Positions 1 through 9,327 of a DNA stretch of 36,859 nt are shown here, piece after piece; the stretch's first letter is position 1, and every line of letters begins with the position of its first letter. The translations under genes and the position numbers were made by a program. The notes beneath the pieces are model-generated. The model searched no databases and was not told where the DNA came from. It was given only the letters and a program-made list of their open reading frames with translations. This DNA is from an uncultured Streptococcus sp. (GTDB lineage: Bacteria > Bacillota > Bacilli > Lactobacillales > Streptococcaceae). The stretch is taken from NCBI GenBank assembly GCA_934215455.1, contig CAKPZX010000013.1, positions 1 through 36,859 on the forward strand, given 5' to 3'.

Positions 1-1758
1 GGCAAACAAGAGTCTAGCTACCACCCAGAAAATACCCATGGTGTTTGGATTTTAGATTTTCTTGGAAATTTAAGTGGTATGGCCTATCAATATCGTGTCC
101 ATTTTGAACACCATACTCAAGTGACGCGCGATCCTTATAGTATTGCAACGACAGCGGACGGGATGCGCTCTGCCATTCTTTCAAGAGCAGATCGTCAGTT
201 TGATTGGGGGACTAAAAAAGGCGCCGATGCGACTCCCTGGCGCCTGGACAATCCTTGTCAAGCAGTGATCTATGAGATGCACCTTCGGGATTTGACCAAG
301 TCACCGACATCAGGTGTGGACGAGTCTTTGCGTGGGACCTATCTGGGGGCTTGCCAAGAAGGAACCGTCAATAGCCATGGAGATGCGACTGCTTTTGATT
401 ATATCCGTCAGTTAGGGGTCAATGTCGTGCAATTGCAGCCGATCTCTGATCGCTATAAACAGTACGATGAAGAAGGTCGTGTGACCTACAATTGGGGTTA
501 CGACGTTCAGAATCATTCTGCACCAGAAACCAGTTTTTCAACAGATCCATCCAATCCCAAACAAACCATGAAAGAGCTTAAAACGATGATCCGGGCTTAT
601 CATGAAGCTGGAATTTCTGTAGTCATAGATGTGGTCTACAATCATACCTACTCAACGGAGAATGGTCCTTTCCAAAATACAGTTCCGGATTATTATTATC
701 GGATGGAGCCAGATGGGCGCTTCCAAAATGGGACAGGTGTCGGTAATGAGACGGCGAGTGAGCATGAAATGTACCGCAAGTACATGATTGATTCCCTTAC
801 GCACTGGGTCAAAGAGTATCAGATCGATGGTTTCCGCTTTGATTTGATGGGCATTCACGATGTGACGACAATGAATGCTATTCGGGAGGCGATGGATGCT
901 CTTGATCCTCGCATTCTCCTTTATGGAGAAGGTTGGGACATGGGAACCGGTCTCGCACCGGAGGATAAGGCTAAGAAAGACAATGCGGCGCAATTGCCAC
1001 GTATTGGATTCTTTAACGACACGGAGCGTGATGCTATTAAAGGGGCGGAGGTTTATGGTTCCATCAAACGTGGCTTTGTCAGCCGAAAATCAACAGAGAA
1101 TATCGTTGCGCGTGCTGTGTTAGGCAGTGCGGAACTTGGAAATTATTTGACTCCTAGCCAGGTCTTAAATTATGTGGAAGCTCATGACAATTATAATCTC
1201 TATGACTTGCTTCAGACCCTCCATCCAAATGAAGAAGTAGCAGGCTTGATCAAGCGCTCAGAGTTGGCTACGGCCATGAACCTGCTCTTCCAGGGTATGA
1301 CCTTTATGCAATTGGGTCAAGAGTTTATGCGGACTAAATTGGTAGCGACAGGTCCTAATGGAGAGATCACACCTTTGGATCGTGAGCGGGCCATGAATTC
1401 CTACAATGCTCCAGATTTTGTGAATCAGGTCAATTGGGATTTGGTCAGTCAGAATAAGGAATCGATCGCCTACCTCCGAAGCTTGATTGCCTTGAAGACA
1501 AGTCTTCCTGTTTTAGCGCTTGAAAGCTATGATAACATCTACCAACAAGTCTTTATCCAATCTGCGACAGATACCAGTGGTCTTGTCATCTATGAACTAA
1601 CAGGAGACAAGAAGTACTTGGTGATCTTTAACGCCAGCGGGCTTCCATATTACCTCCAAAATTCAGATAAATTGAAATTAATGGTTGGTAATAGTCGCCA
1701 TAAACGTCCCTTCTATGTGGAGAATTTAACAGCTTCTGTTTTTGAAGTCCTAGACTAA
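1..1758 (+). CDS. pulA: Type I pullulanase, 3' part (5' end outside window)
   Basis: Alpha-amylase-superfamily (GH13) debranching enzyme that hydrolyses alpha-1,6 bonds of pullulan, glycogen and limit dextrins. The frame is open from base 1, so the gene starts upstream; the first internal Met (base 79) is not the true start. Visible motifs, numbered from that Met: YNWGYD (typical of type I pullulanases), DVVYNHTY (region I), DGFRFDLMG with the nucleophile Asp255 (region II), GEGWD with acid Glu284 (region III) and YVEAHDN with Asp370 (region IV). A short C-terminal beta domain follows. No LPxTG anchor or signal is seen in this part, which suits the shorter cytoplasmic pullulanases, but the N-terminus is missing. 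It is convergent with ltaS and shares a terminator with it. Confidence 0.93.
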   Translation, partial: GKQESSYHPENTHGVWILDFLGNLSGMAYQYRVHFEHHTQVTRDPYSIATTADGMRSAILSRADRQFDWGTKKGADATPWRLDNPCQAVIYEMHLRDLTKSPTSGVDESLRGTYLGACQEGTVNSHGDATAFDYIRQLGVNVVQLQPISDRYKQYDEEGRVTYNWGYDVQNHSAPETSFSTDPSNPKQTMKELKTMIRAYHEAGISVVIDVVYNHTYSTENGPFQNTVPDYYYRMEPDGRFQNGTGVGNETASEHEMYRKYMIDSLTHWVKEYQIDGFRFDLMGIHDVTTMNAIREAMDALDPRILLYGEGWDMGTGLAPEDKAKKDNAAQLPRIGFFNDTERDAIKGAEVYGSIKRGFVSRKSTENIVARAVLGSAELGNYLTPSQVLNYVEAHDNYNLYDLLQTLHPNEEVAGLIKRSELATAMNLLFQGMTFMQLGQEFMRTKLVATGPNGEITPLDRERAMNSYNAPDFVNQVNWDLVSQNKESIAYLRSLIALKTSLPVLALESYDNIYQQVFIQSATDTSGLVIYELTGDKKYLVIFNASGLPYYLQNSDKLKLMVGNSRHKRPFYVENLTASVFEVLD

Positions 1759-1780
1759 GTTTTTTTAAAAGAAATCATAA

Positions 1781-1818
1781 AATCCCTGAGTTTTTAAACT
1801 CAGGGATTCTTTTTATTT
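1781..1818. terminator. Bidirectional terminator between pulA and ltaS
   Basis: A perfect 10-bp stem, AATCCCTGAG at 1781-1790 with CTCAGGGATT at 1799-1808, extended inward by T-A pairs. A T-rich tract follows on the plus strand (1807-1818) and an A-run precedes it, serving the minus strand. The ltaS stop codon (TTA on plus, 1813-1815) lies in the T-tract, so both convergent genes share this one structure. Confidence 0.88.
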
Positions 1819-3972
1819 AGAAGAACTGCTACTGGTCTCTGTTGAGGAAGAACTATCGTCTTCTGGGTGCAATTCTTTATAAGTTGGTGCCTTGAAGAGA
1901 TCAACGGTAGACTGGTTGCCACGTTGGTTATAAAGGCTGGTTGATTTGTCACCTTTTTCCTTTTCAATCTTTTTCAATGCCTTGAAGGAATTGGTGTAGG
2001 AATAATCTTCTGGATTGACTTTTCCAAGATCATTGCCCTTGAAGAAGCGAAGGAGGTCACCGGTCTGGATGCTATCGCTAATCTTCAATTGCAGGTTAGC
2101 AGCTTCCCTAATCTTGTCCAGTTCTTCCTTGGTTTTTTCGTCTGGGTTCGTGATTTCCTCACCTGTTTTGGTGTAATAGGTCCGGCCACTATAGCTCGTA
2201 TACTCTGGAGTAACAAAGTAGTTAGCAGAACGGAAGGCGACGATTTGATCATGTTCTGGTGAGAGCATATCTTGACCAACTTGGAGGAATTTGTTGGATT
2301 CAATACCTAGCAAATGTTCCAAGGTTGGGAGCATATCAATTTCGCCACCATAGGTATCAATGATGCCACCCTTATCCATACCTGGAATGACTACCATATA
2401 AGGTACGCGTTGCAACATGGCATTGTCATAGCTTGACCACGTTTCAGAGTTCTTACCAAGTAGAGGAGCAAGAGCTGGGTTGCGGGAGTTTGAAATTCCG
2501 TAGTGGTCCCCATAGAGGACGATGATGGAATTTTTGTAAAGACCAGATTCTTTCAGGTAATCAAAGAAGGCTTTGATCGATGAATCTAGGTAGTTAGCGG
2601 TCGCAAAATAGCCATTGATGGTTTCGTCCTGTGTCTTAGCTAGAGGGAAGCCAAGATCATCTCCTGACAAGCTGGTCGTATAAGGATAGTGGTTGGAAAC
2701 CGTAATGAACTTCGTATAGAAAGGCTGTTGCAATCTTTCAAGGTATTTGATGGAATCCTTGAGCATGTATTTGTCATTAAGACCATACTGGAAGGAATTG
2801 CTGCTGTTTTGTTTGGTGAAGTAGCTGGCATCAAAGAAGTAATTGTAGCCCCATTGTTTATAGGCAGTATTCCGGTTCCAGAAACTTCCAGCATTCCCGT
2901 GGAAAACAGCGCTCGAGTTGTAACCATTTTTTGAAAGAATAAATGGTGCAGCCTGTTGGGTATTGGTTCCACCATAGTTCACCATAAAGGAACCTTGGTT
3001 GAGTCCGAAGAGGCCTGTTTCAATCATGGTCTCAGCATCAGACGTTTTCCCTGCCTTGACTTGGTTAAAGACATTTGAAAAGGCAAAGGTTTCTTTCGAG
3101 TGGTAAAGTGAGTTTAAGAAAGGTGTCACTTCATATTCTTTATCGTCTACTTTCAACTTGTAATCGATCAAGAATTGTTGGAAACTTTCCAGGTGAATGT
3201 AGATGACATTCCGGCCTTTGGCCATTCCAAAGTACTCAGGATTAGGCTTGGCATAATGCTGTTGGATATATTCTTCCACCGGTTTTAGATCTGCCTCAGA
3301 GGCTTTGGAACGTTCTTTGTTAGCAGCATAGGTCTGATTAGCGCTGTAACCCAGAAAGGCTGGTAAGCCTAGGGCACGAACGACATAGTAGTTTGAGAAC
3401 CCACGAGTCAAGAGCTCAGGTCGGTCAATTTCTGCAAGGAAAAGGTTGGCCGAAAAGAGCATGGCTGATAAAGAGGTAACCGCAAAACTAGCTCGTTTAT
3501 TGAAGGGACGGGTATCCATTCGAATCCATTTCTTAAAGAAGAAGAAAGCGAGAATAGGGAAATCTAGAATGTAGATCACATCCCAAGGGCGGAACAATTC
3601 TAAAGCAGCAGCTCCGAGACCGGCAGACACTTTGCTCGAAGCCAACATGGTATTGACCGTTACAAAGTCTGTAAATTCTCGATAATAGATGGAGTTGGAA
3701 ATCAACCAAATAAATAAGAGAAGGTAGATCCCAAAGGCCAAACTATAAAAGAGCTTGGTTCGTTTGATATAAAGTGCAAGCCCAATGAAGAGCAAACTGA
3801 TCGGCAATGGGTTGATCACTGCTAGAAAAATCTGATACGGTCCCTGAATGTCTAAATTAAAATCAACTGAATAGGCCCACATGGTTTTGAACCAGTAGAG
3901 CAACAGAAGGGTCAAGACAAATCCTAGTCTGGTACTCATGAAATTGAGTATCGAATTCGTAATTTTTTTCAC
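1813..3972 (-). CDS. ltaS: Lipoteichoic acid synthase (LtaS-type)
   Basis: Polymerises glycerol phosphate from phosphatidylglycerol onto a glycolipid anchor outside the membrane. The 719-residue protein has about five N-terminal membrane segments in its first 190 residues, then an extracellular sulfatase-fold domain. Seen: the nucleophile in GKTSDAE (Thr310), IHLESF with a metal-binding Glu, FHGNAGSFWNR, and GDHYG near the C-terminal part of the domain. The tail after about residue 690 is Ser/Thr/Glu rich. The start is a GTG with AAGGAAG nine bases upstream on the minus strand. It is longer than the roughly 650 residues of S. aureus LtaS because of the tail. It is divergent from the methyltransferase gene at 4203 and is a single-gene unit. 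Confidence 0.93.
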   Translation of the reverse strand: MKKITNSILNFMSTRLGFVLTLLLLYWFKTMWAYSVDFNLDIQGPYQIFLAVINPLPISLLFIGLALYIKRTKLFYSLAFGIYLLLFIWLISNSIYYREFTDFVTVNTMLASSKVSAGLGAAALELFRPWDVIYILDFPILAFFFFKKWIRMDTRPFNKRASFAVTSLSAMLFSANLFLAEIDRPELLTRGFSNYYVVRALGLPAFLGYSANQTYAANKERSKASEADLKPVEEYIQQHYAKPNPEYFGMAKGRNVIYIHLESFQQFLIDYKLKVDDKEYEVTPFLNSLYHSKETFAFSNVFNQVKAGKTSDAETMIETGLFGLNQGSFMVNYGGTNTQQAAPFILSKNGYNSSAVFHGNAGSFWNRNTAYKQWGYNYFFDASYFTKQNSSNSFQYGLNDKYMLKDSIKYLERLQQPFYTKFITVSNHYPYTTSLSGDDLGFPLAKTQDETINGYFATANYLDSSIKAFFDYLKESGLYKNSIIVLYGDHYGISNSRNPALAPLLGKNSETWSSYDNAMLQRVPYMVVIPGMDKGGIIDTYGGEIDMLPTLEHLLGIESNKFLQVGQDMLSPEHDQIVAFRSANYFVTPEYTSYSGRTYYTKTGEEITNPDEKTKEELDKIREAANLQLKISDSIQTGDLLRFFKGNDLGKVNPEDYSYTNSFKALKKIEKEKGDKSTSLYNQRGNQSTVDLFKAPTYKELHPEDDSSSSTETSSSSSK

Positions 3973-4017
3973 AAAATGTTACTTCCTTGTCTTATTTCCT
4001 AAAAATTTTCATATACA

Positions 4018-4026
4018 AGTATACCA
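4018..4026 (-). promoter_or_regulatory. Extended -10 promoter for ltaS
   Basis: On the minus strand the sequence reads TGGTATACT: an extended TG followed by -10 TATACT (plus strand 4018-4023). No good -35 is seen at the usual distance. It lies about 45 bases upstream of the GTG start. Confidence 0.5.
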
Positions 4027-4166
4027 CAATTTTATGGAGAAAGAAAAAAATGACTGTAAAGGAGAGGAAAGAAATAGGAAAGATCCGGCATTTTATATCA
4101 TTTGAAGCTAAATGATGAGAGCTAGGATAAAATGGTAAAAAAAGTTCCAGTAAATAAACCCTCTCT

Positions 4167-4195
4167 TTGTGAAAACTGCAGACTTTTGCTATAAT
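4167..4195 (+). promoter_or_regulatory. Promoter of the rlmI-like/aroD/aroE unit, -10 next to the start codon
   Basis: -35 TTGTGA (4167-4172), 17-bp spacer, extended -10 TGCTATAAT with TATAAT at 4190-4195. The ATG of the next gene begins at 4203, seven bases after the hexamer, so transcription would start at or within a base or two of the ATG. The first mRNA would then be essentially leaderless. Confidence 0.75.
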
Positions 4196-4202
4196 AGAGG
4201 GT

Positions 4203-5366
4203 ATGAAAAAACTCACTGTCAGTCGCCAAGTCGCAACAAAAATCAAACAAGGACAATCTCTTCTTGAAAAGCAAGATTTTGACTCACTTCCTGCTTTGGA
4301 TCAAGCGGTTCAATTGCTTTCAGGAGATGGACAATCCCTCGGAGTCGGATACTTATCTGAACAAAATAAAGGGATTGGATGGTTTGTTTCACAAGAGTTG
4401 GTCACTTTTGATCAAGACTTTTTTAAAAATCTTTTCATCAAAGCCAAGCAATACCGTCGTTCTTATTATGAGGATGAGAAGACAACTGCTTTTCGTCTCT
4501 TTAACCAAGAGGGAGATGGTTTTGGTGGCTTTACGGTTGACTTGTATGGTGAGTTTATTGTCTTTTCTTGGTACAATCCCTTCGTATTTCAGATCAAGGA
4601 AACCATTCTAGCGGCCTTTCAAGAAGCTTTTCCGGAAGTCCGAGGCGGTTATGAAAAGATTCGCTTTAAAGGCTTGGACTATGAATCGGCTCATGTCTAT
4701 GGAGAAGAAGCACCGCAAGAATTTTCGATTCTTGAAAATGGTGTTTCTTACCAAGTCTTTCTCAATGATGGCTTGATGACGGGAATCTTTTTGGATCAGC
4801 ATGAAGTTCGAGGTAGCTTGGTAGAGGGCTTAGCAGCTGGCAAGTCCTTGCTCAATATGTTCTCCTATACGGCGGCCTTTTCTGTTGCTGCGGCAATGGG
4901 TGGAGCAGTTGAGACAACATCGGTCGATCTGGCTAAGAGAAGTAGAGAATTATCAGAAGCGCATTTTGTGGCAAATGGCTTAGCGCTGGATCCTCATCGT
5001 TTTGTCGTAATGGATGTCTTTGATTATTACAAATATGCCAAACGCCATGACCTAAGCTATGATGTGATCGTGCTCGATCCACCTAGCTTTGCGCGGAATA
5101 AAAAACGGACATTTTCAGTCGCTAAAGATTACCATCGGTTGGTCAGCGAGGCTCTTGAGATTTTAAATCCAGGTGGGACCTTGATTCTCAGTACCAATGC
5201 GGCAAATGTGACCAAAGATAAATTTAAAAAACAAATCGAAAAGGGATTTCAAGGCCGTAAGCATCGCTATGTAGCGGAATACGGCCTTCCGGGAGATTTT
5301 CGATGGAACAAGAAAGAAGAAAGTAGTAATTACTTAAAAGTATTTACGATTAGGGTGGATGTATGA
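4203..5366 (+). CDS. Class I SAM-dependent 23S rRNA methyltransferase, RlmI/RlmQ family
   Basis: 387 residues: an N-terminal PUA-like domain (about 1-70), a middle EEHEA-like domain, and a C-terminal Rossmann methyltransferase domain with the SAM-binding stretch [19 protein letters not shown] and the motif VLDPPSF (Asp292). E. coli RlmI makes m5C1962 and has a catalytic Cys in a TFSCS segment. Here the matching segment is ILSTNAAN (Ser330-Thr331-Asn332) with no cysteine, so m5C chemistry is unlikely. From memory, Firmicutes homologues (YwbD, RlmQ) make m7G in 23S rRNA, which would fit. Start: the ATG at 4203 is directly preceded by AGAGGG, which overlaps the -10 region. The stop overlaps aroD by 4 bases (ATGA). 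Confidence 0.85.
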   Translation: MKKLTVSRQVATKIKQGQSLLEKQDFDSLPALDQAVQLLSGDGQSLGVGYLSEQNKGIGWFVSQELVTFDQDFFKNLFIKAKQYRRSYYEDEKTTAFRLFNQEGDGFGGFTVDLYGEFIVFSWYNPFVFQIKETILAAFQEAFPEVRGGYEKIRFKGLDYESAHVYGEEAPQEFSILENGVSYQVFLNDGLMTGIFLDQHEVRGSLVEGLAAGKSLLNMFSYTAAFSVAAAMGGAVETTSVDLAKRSRELSEAHFVANGLALDPHRFVVMDVFDYYKYAKRHDLSYDVIVLDPPSFARNKKRTFSVAKDYHRLVSEALEILNPGGTLILSTNAANVTKDKFKKQIEKGFQGRKHRYVAEYGLPGDFRWNKKEESSNYLKVFTIRVDV

Positions 5367-6040
5367 AGTTAGTTGTTTCGATTATGCCTCGCTCCTTAGA
5401 AGAGGCGCAACAACTAGATGGTTCGCGTTACGATGATGCAGATGTTATTGAGTGGCGTGCGGACTTTTTAGAAAAAAGCGAGATCTTAACCGTTGCTCCA
5501 GCAGTATTTGAAAAATTTGCTGGACGCGAGATTTTATTCACCTTGCGGACTCGAGCTGAAGGTGGAGAGATGGAGCTGACTAACGAAGAATATGTTGGGA
5601 TCCTAAAAGATATTCAATCTATCTATCATCCGGATTATATCGATTTTGAGTTTTATAGCCATCGTGACGTCTTTGAAGAAATGTTGGAGTTTTCAAATCT
5701 TGTGCTCAGTTACCATAATTTCCAAGAGACTCCGGAAAATATGATGGAGATCTTATCGGAATTGACCAGCTTTTCTCCAAAATTGGTCAAGGTATCCGTT
5801 ATGGCCCACAATGAACAAGATGTCCTTGATTTGATGAATTATACGCGTGGTTTCAAGACGCTGAATCCTGAGCAAGAGTATGTAACTATTTCGATGGGCA
5901 AGATCGGGAAAATTTCTCGCTTGACAGCTGACTTGACAGGCTCTTCTTGGTCTTATGCTAGAGTCGGAGAGGAAAGTGCCCCAGGTCAAATTCCTCTTGA
6001 AAATATGAGAAGAATTCGGGAGTTATTAAATGAAGATTGA
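5363..6040 (+). CDS. aroD: 3-dehydroquinate dehydratase, type I
   Basis: Third step of the shikimate pathway: syn-dehydration of 3-dehydroquinate through a Schiff base. 225 residues, the usual size for type I enzymes, a TIM barrel. Seen: EWRADFLE near the N-terminus, LSYHNF with catalytic His118, and [11 protein letters not shown] with Schiff-base Lys143. Start ATG 5363 overlaps the upstream stop (ATGA) with AGGGTGG just before it. The 3' end overlaps aroE by 11 bases, so the three genes are probably translated in a coupled way from the promoter at 4167. Confidence 0.95.
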   Translation: MKLVVSIMPRSLEEAQQLDGSRYDDADVIEWRADFLEKSEILTVAPAVFEKFAGREILFTLRTRAEGGEMELTNEEYVGILKDIQSIYHPDYIDFEFYSHRDVFEEMLEFSNLVLSYHNFQETPENMMEILSELTSFSPKLVKVSVMAHNEQDVLDLMNYTRGFKTLNPEQEYVTISMGKIGKISRLTADLTGSSWSYARVGEESAPGQIPLENMRRIRELLNED

Positions 6041-6902
6041 CGGATATACTCGGATGGCAGCGGTCATTGCCCATCCCATTCGTCATAGTATCTCTCCTTT
6101 CATTCATAATCTAGCCTATGAATTAACAGCGACCAATGCTGCTTATCTAGCTTGGGATATTGCTGAAGAAGACTTAGAAAGCACCATCAGCCAAATTCGT
6201 AAGTTGGATATGATTGGGGCCAATATCTCCATGCCCTACAAGCAGAAGGTCTTTCCTTACTTAGATGAAGTGGATGAGATGGCCCGAAAGATCGGTTCTG
6301 TCAATACCATTGTTCACCGTGATGGCAAGCTTAAAGGCTACAATACAGATGGAATTGGTTTCTTTCGCAGTTTGCCTCCTGCTTTCTCCATTAAGGGAAA
6401 AACAATGGTTCTCTTAGGCGCAGGTGGTGCAGCTTTAGCGATTATTGCACAGGCCATTCATCTAGGTGTAAAACGTATCCTTGTCTTTGTGAGAGAGGAA
6501 AGATTGGTCCATTATCGTTCCAAGGTTCAGTTGCTAGAAGATGGCTTTGATTTCTTGATAGAATTGTATGCGATTGAGAAAAATGAAGACGTTCAAAGCT
6601 TCTTTAATCAAGCCGATCTCATCTTAAATGCGACTGGTGTTGGGATGGATGGTCAGTCTCTTCCGATAGCGAGTCACTTGACCTTTCCCCCACAGGCCTT
6701 AATCGTAGAGATGGCCTACTATCCGGCAGTGACCCCCTTTCTGCAATTAGCAGTGAATCAAGGAAACCAGAGGGTAAATGGGCTGGGAATGCTCTTTTAT
6801 CAAGCTGAAGCAGCCTTTGAATTAATGACTGGGAAAGTATTTCCTACAGAGTCTGTATGGGAAGCATTGACAACAGAATATCGCCAATTTGTATGTGACT
6901 AA
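6030..6902 (+). CDS. aroE: Shikimate dehydrogenase (NADP)
   Basis: Reduces 3-dehydroshikimate to shikimate. 290 residues: an N-terminal substrate domain with HPIRHSISP (shikimate-binding serines) and [10 protein letters not shown] with catalytic Lys71, the NTDG motif (GYNTDGIGF) with the catalytic Asp, then a Rossmann domain with GAGGAA. Start ATG lies inside the last codons of aroD (11-base overlap); GGGAG about 11 bases upstream serves as a weak ribosome site. It is the last gene before a strong terminator, so the first aro unit ends here. Confidence 0.95.
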   Translation: MKIDGYTRMAAVIAHPIRHSISPFIHNLAYELTATNAAYLAWDIAEEDLESTISQIRKLDMIGANISMPYKQKVFPYLDEVDEMARKIGSVNTIVHRDGKLKGYNTDGIGFFRSLPPAFSIKGKTMVLLGAGGAALAIIAQAIHLGVKRILVFVREERLVHYRSKVQLLEDGFDFLIELYAIEKNEDVQSFFNQADLILNATGVGMDGQSLPIASHLTFPPQALIVEMAYYPAVTPFLQLAVNQGNQRVNGLGMLFYQAEAAFELMTGKVFPTESVWEALTTEYRQFVCD

Positions 6903-6939
6903 GAGAGGGGTTTACCTTCTCCTATTGAAAAAGCTTTAT

Positions 6940-7000
6940 GAGATTAGAACAGGAACTGATTTTTTAAAAAACAGTCTTGCTCTAGTCTCTTTTTCATTTT
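6940..7000 (+). terminator. Rho-independent terminator after aroE
   Basis: Long stem with a few G-U or bulged positions: GAGATTAGAACAGGAACTG (6940-6958) pairs with CAGTCTTGCTCTAGTCTC (6972-6989). The loop is itself A-T rich, and a T-tract follows (6990-7000). It splits the aro cluster before aroB. Confidence 0.8.
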
Positions 7001-7002
7001 GA

Positions 7003-7038
7003 TTGAGACATGTGCCCTATTTCATGATAAGATAGAAT
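7003..7038 (+). promoter_or_regulatory. Promoter region of aroB, similar to that of aroA
   Basis: TTGAGA at 7003-7008, then -10-like TGATAA (7025-7030) or TAAGAT (7028-7033) and TAGAAT (7033-7038). The block CATGTGCCCTATTTCATGAT between them closely matches CATGTCCTATTTATGAT in front of aroA. Which hexamer is the real -10 cannot be settled from sequence alone. Confidence 0.5.
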
Positions 7039-7064
7039 CAAAGAAAAACGTGAAGGAGATTCCT

Positions 7065-8138
7065 ATGAACGTATCGGTACCTATTCCAGGACATTCCTAT
7101 GATATTGTGATTGAAAGAGGTGGTCTCAACCAAGTTGGAGACTGGTTGCGCACTCTTTGGGGCGATAAAAAAGTCGCTATTATTTCCGATAACCGGGTGG
7201 CTAAGCTATATGCCTCTATCGTAGAGAAGAGCCTGGAGAAAGCTGGTTTTCAAGTGGTGCGCTTTGAGTTTCTTCAAGGGGAAGCCAGTAAGAATCTAAC
7301 CACTGTTTCAAAAGTTTATGAATTTCTAGCTACCCAGGGCATGACGCGCAGTGATGGTATTGTCGCTCTTGGGGGTGGCGTAGTTGGTGATTTGGCTGGT
7401 TTTGCTGCCTCGACCTATATGCGAGGAATTTCCTTTGTTCAGATCCCGACTAGCTTGACCGCACAGGTGGATTCTTCTATCGGGGGAAAGACGGGAGTCA
7501 ACACAGCACTTGCTAAAAACATGGTAGGGACCTTTGCTCAACCAGATGGTGTGTTTATTGATCCTGAAGTGTTGAGCACTTTAGGGAAACGTGAATTGAT
7601 CGAGGGGATGGGCGAAGTCATCAAGTACGGCCTCATCCAAGATACTGAACTCTGGGAAGAATTGGAAGCCATGGATGGTTCTGTCCAGAGTATTTTAGAG
7701 CATGCAGAGAGCATCATTTCTCATTCTTGCTTGGTGAAGCGAGACCATGTTGTGGCAGACGAGTTGGACAATGGCATTCGTCTGTATCTCAACTTTGGGC
7801 ATACTATTGGACATGCTATTGAAGCGACAGCTGGTTATGGGCAGGTTATGCATGGAGAAGCCGTCAGTATGGGCATGGTGCAGCTCTCCCGAGTTGCAGA
7901 AGAAAAGGGCTTGATGCCAAAAGGAATCAGCCAACAAATCGAAGAAATGTGCCGGAAATTTGGCCTTCCGGTGACCTATGAGAACTGGGATAAAGAAGCC
8001 CTTTATCAAGCCTTGACCCATGACAAAAAGGCGCGTGGGACGAACTTGAAATTAGTAATTGTTCCAGAGTTGGGGCAAGCAGCGATTCATCAAATCCCTC
8101 TTCAAGAAATGAAGGACTTTTTAGAAAGAAAGGAATAA
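7065..8138 (+). CDS. aroB: 3-dehydroquinate synthase
   Basis: Converts DAHP to 3-dehydroquinate, using NAD and a divalent metal. 357 residues from ATG 7065, which has AAGGAG six bases upstream; the frame is open further back to a TTG at 6999, but that lies in the terminator tract and upstream of the promoter hexamers. Seen: the NAD-binding [11 protein letters not shown], the [11 protein letters not shown] segment, and metal ligands Glu184 (GEVIKYG), His246 (FGHTIGH) and His263 ([10 protein letters not shown]). It is first in an aroB-aroC-tyrA run with its own promoter; aroC follows after 6 bases. Confidence 0.96.
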   Translation: MNVSVPIPGHSYDIVIERGGLNQVGDWLRTLWGDKKVAIISDNRVAKLYASIVEKSLEKAGFQVVRFEFLQGEASKNLTTVSKVYEFLATQGMTRSDGIVALGGGVVGDLAGFAASTYMRGISFVQIPTSLTAQVDSSIGGKTGVNTALAKNMVGTFAQPDGVFIDPEVLSTLGKRELIEGMGEVIKYGLIQDTELWEELEAMDGSVQSILEHAESIISHSCLVKRDHVVADELDNGIRLYLNFGHTIGHAIEATAGYGQVMHGEAVSMGMVQLSRVAEEKGLMPKGISQQIEEMCRKFGLPVTYENWDKEALYQALTHDKKARGTNLKLVIVPELGQAAIHQIPLQEMKDFLERKE

Positions 8139-8144
8139 GGTCGT

Positions 8145-9311
8145 ATGAGATATTTAACAGCAGGAGAGTCCCATGGACCTCGACTAACAGCCATCATCGA
8201 GGGCGTTCCGGCAGGCCTTCCTTTATCTGAAGAGGATATTAATAAAGAGCTCAAACGTCGACAAGGTGGCTATGGTCGTGGTGCTCGGATGAAAATTGAG
8301 AGTGACCGGGTCGAGATCACATCAGGGGTCCGTCATGGCTTGACCATGGGAGGTCCGATTACTCTGAACGTGACCAATCTGGATCATCAAAAATGGCTAG
8401 AGATCATGAATGTAGCACCAGTCGAAGAGAAAAAGAAAAATCTGCGCAAGATCACCAAGCCACGTCCTGGTCATGCCGATCTAGTCGGAGGGATCAAATA
8501 CCGTTTTGACGATCTTCGTAATTCGCTCGAACGTTCTTCTGCCCGTGAGACGACCATGCGTGTGGCCGTTGGTGCAGTTGCTAAACGGATTTTAGAAGAA
8601 ATCGGCCTTGAAGTAGCTAGCCACATTGTCAATTTTGGGGGAATCGAGATTGCAATTCCCGAGAATCTAACCGTTTCAGAAATCAAGGAAAAGGCAGCGA
8701 AGTCGGAAGTTTCGATTGTTGTGCCAGAACAAGAAGAAGCCGTTAAGGCCTACATTGACCAAGTAAAAAAAGATGGCGATACCATCGGGGGAATTGTGGA
8801 AACCTTGGTTGGTGGTGTGCCTGTTGGACTAGGATCCTATGTGCAATGGGACAAGAAATTGGACGCTAAAATCGCTCAAGGAGTGGTCTCTATCAATGCC
8901 TTTAAGGGAGTGGAGTTTGGTCTTGGGTTCGACGCAGGTCGCCTAAAAGGTAGTCAAGTCATGGATGAAATCATCTGGTCTCAGGACACCGGCTATACGC
9001 GTCGCACCAATAATCTTGGTGGTTTTGAAGGGGGCATGACCAATGGTGAGCCCATTCTGGTTCGTGGTGTCATGAAACCTATTCCGACCCTCTACAAACC
9101 TTTGATGAGTGTGGATATTGAAACTCATAAGCCTTATAAGGCGACGGTTGAGCGCAGCGACCCAACGGCTCTACCAGCTGCAGGAGTGGTGATGGAAGCA
9201 GTGGTCGCAACAGTCCTTGCTACAGAAGTGCTTGAAAAATTCTCATCCGATAACTTGGAAGAATTGAAAGAAGCCGTTGCTAAGCACCGGGACTTTACGA
9301 AGAATTTTTAA
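8145..9311 (+). CDS. aroC: Chorismate synthase
   Basis: Converts EPSP to chorismate; needs reduced FMN. 388 residues, full length. Seen: N-terminal [11 protein letters not shown] with the catalytic-loop His, [18 protein letters not shown], the signature [15 protein letters not shown], and [12 protein letters not shown] near the C-terminal part, all typical of the family. Start ATG 8145, six bases after the aroB stop, with GAAAGGAATAAGG in front. The C-terminus is Lys/Glu rich. It is followed after 16 bases by tyrA, so one transcript is likely. Confidence 0.96.
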   Translation: MRYLTAGESHGPRLTAIIEGVPAGLPLSEEDINKELKRRQGGYGRGARMKIESDRVEITSGVRHGLTMGGPITLNVTNLDHQKWLEIMNVAPVEEKKKNLRKITKPRPGHADLVGGIKYRFDDLRNSLERSSARETTMRVAVGAVAKRILEEIGLEVASHIVNFGGIEIAIPENLTVSEIKEKAAKSEVSIVVPEQEEAVKAYIDQVKKDGDTIGGIVETLVGGVPVGLGSYVQWDKKLDAKIAQGVVSINAFKGVEFGLGFDAGRLKGSQVMDEIIWSQDTGYTRRTNNLGGFEGGMTNGEPILVRGVMKPIPTLYKPLMSVDIETHKPYKATVERSDPTALPAAGVVMEAVVATVLATEVLEKFSSDNLEELKEAVAKHRDFTKNF

Positions 9312-9327
9312 GAGAAAGAGTTTTCCT

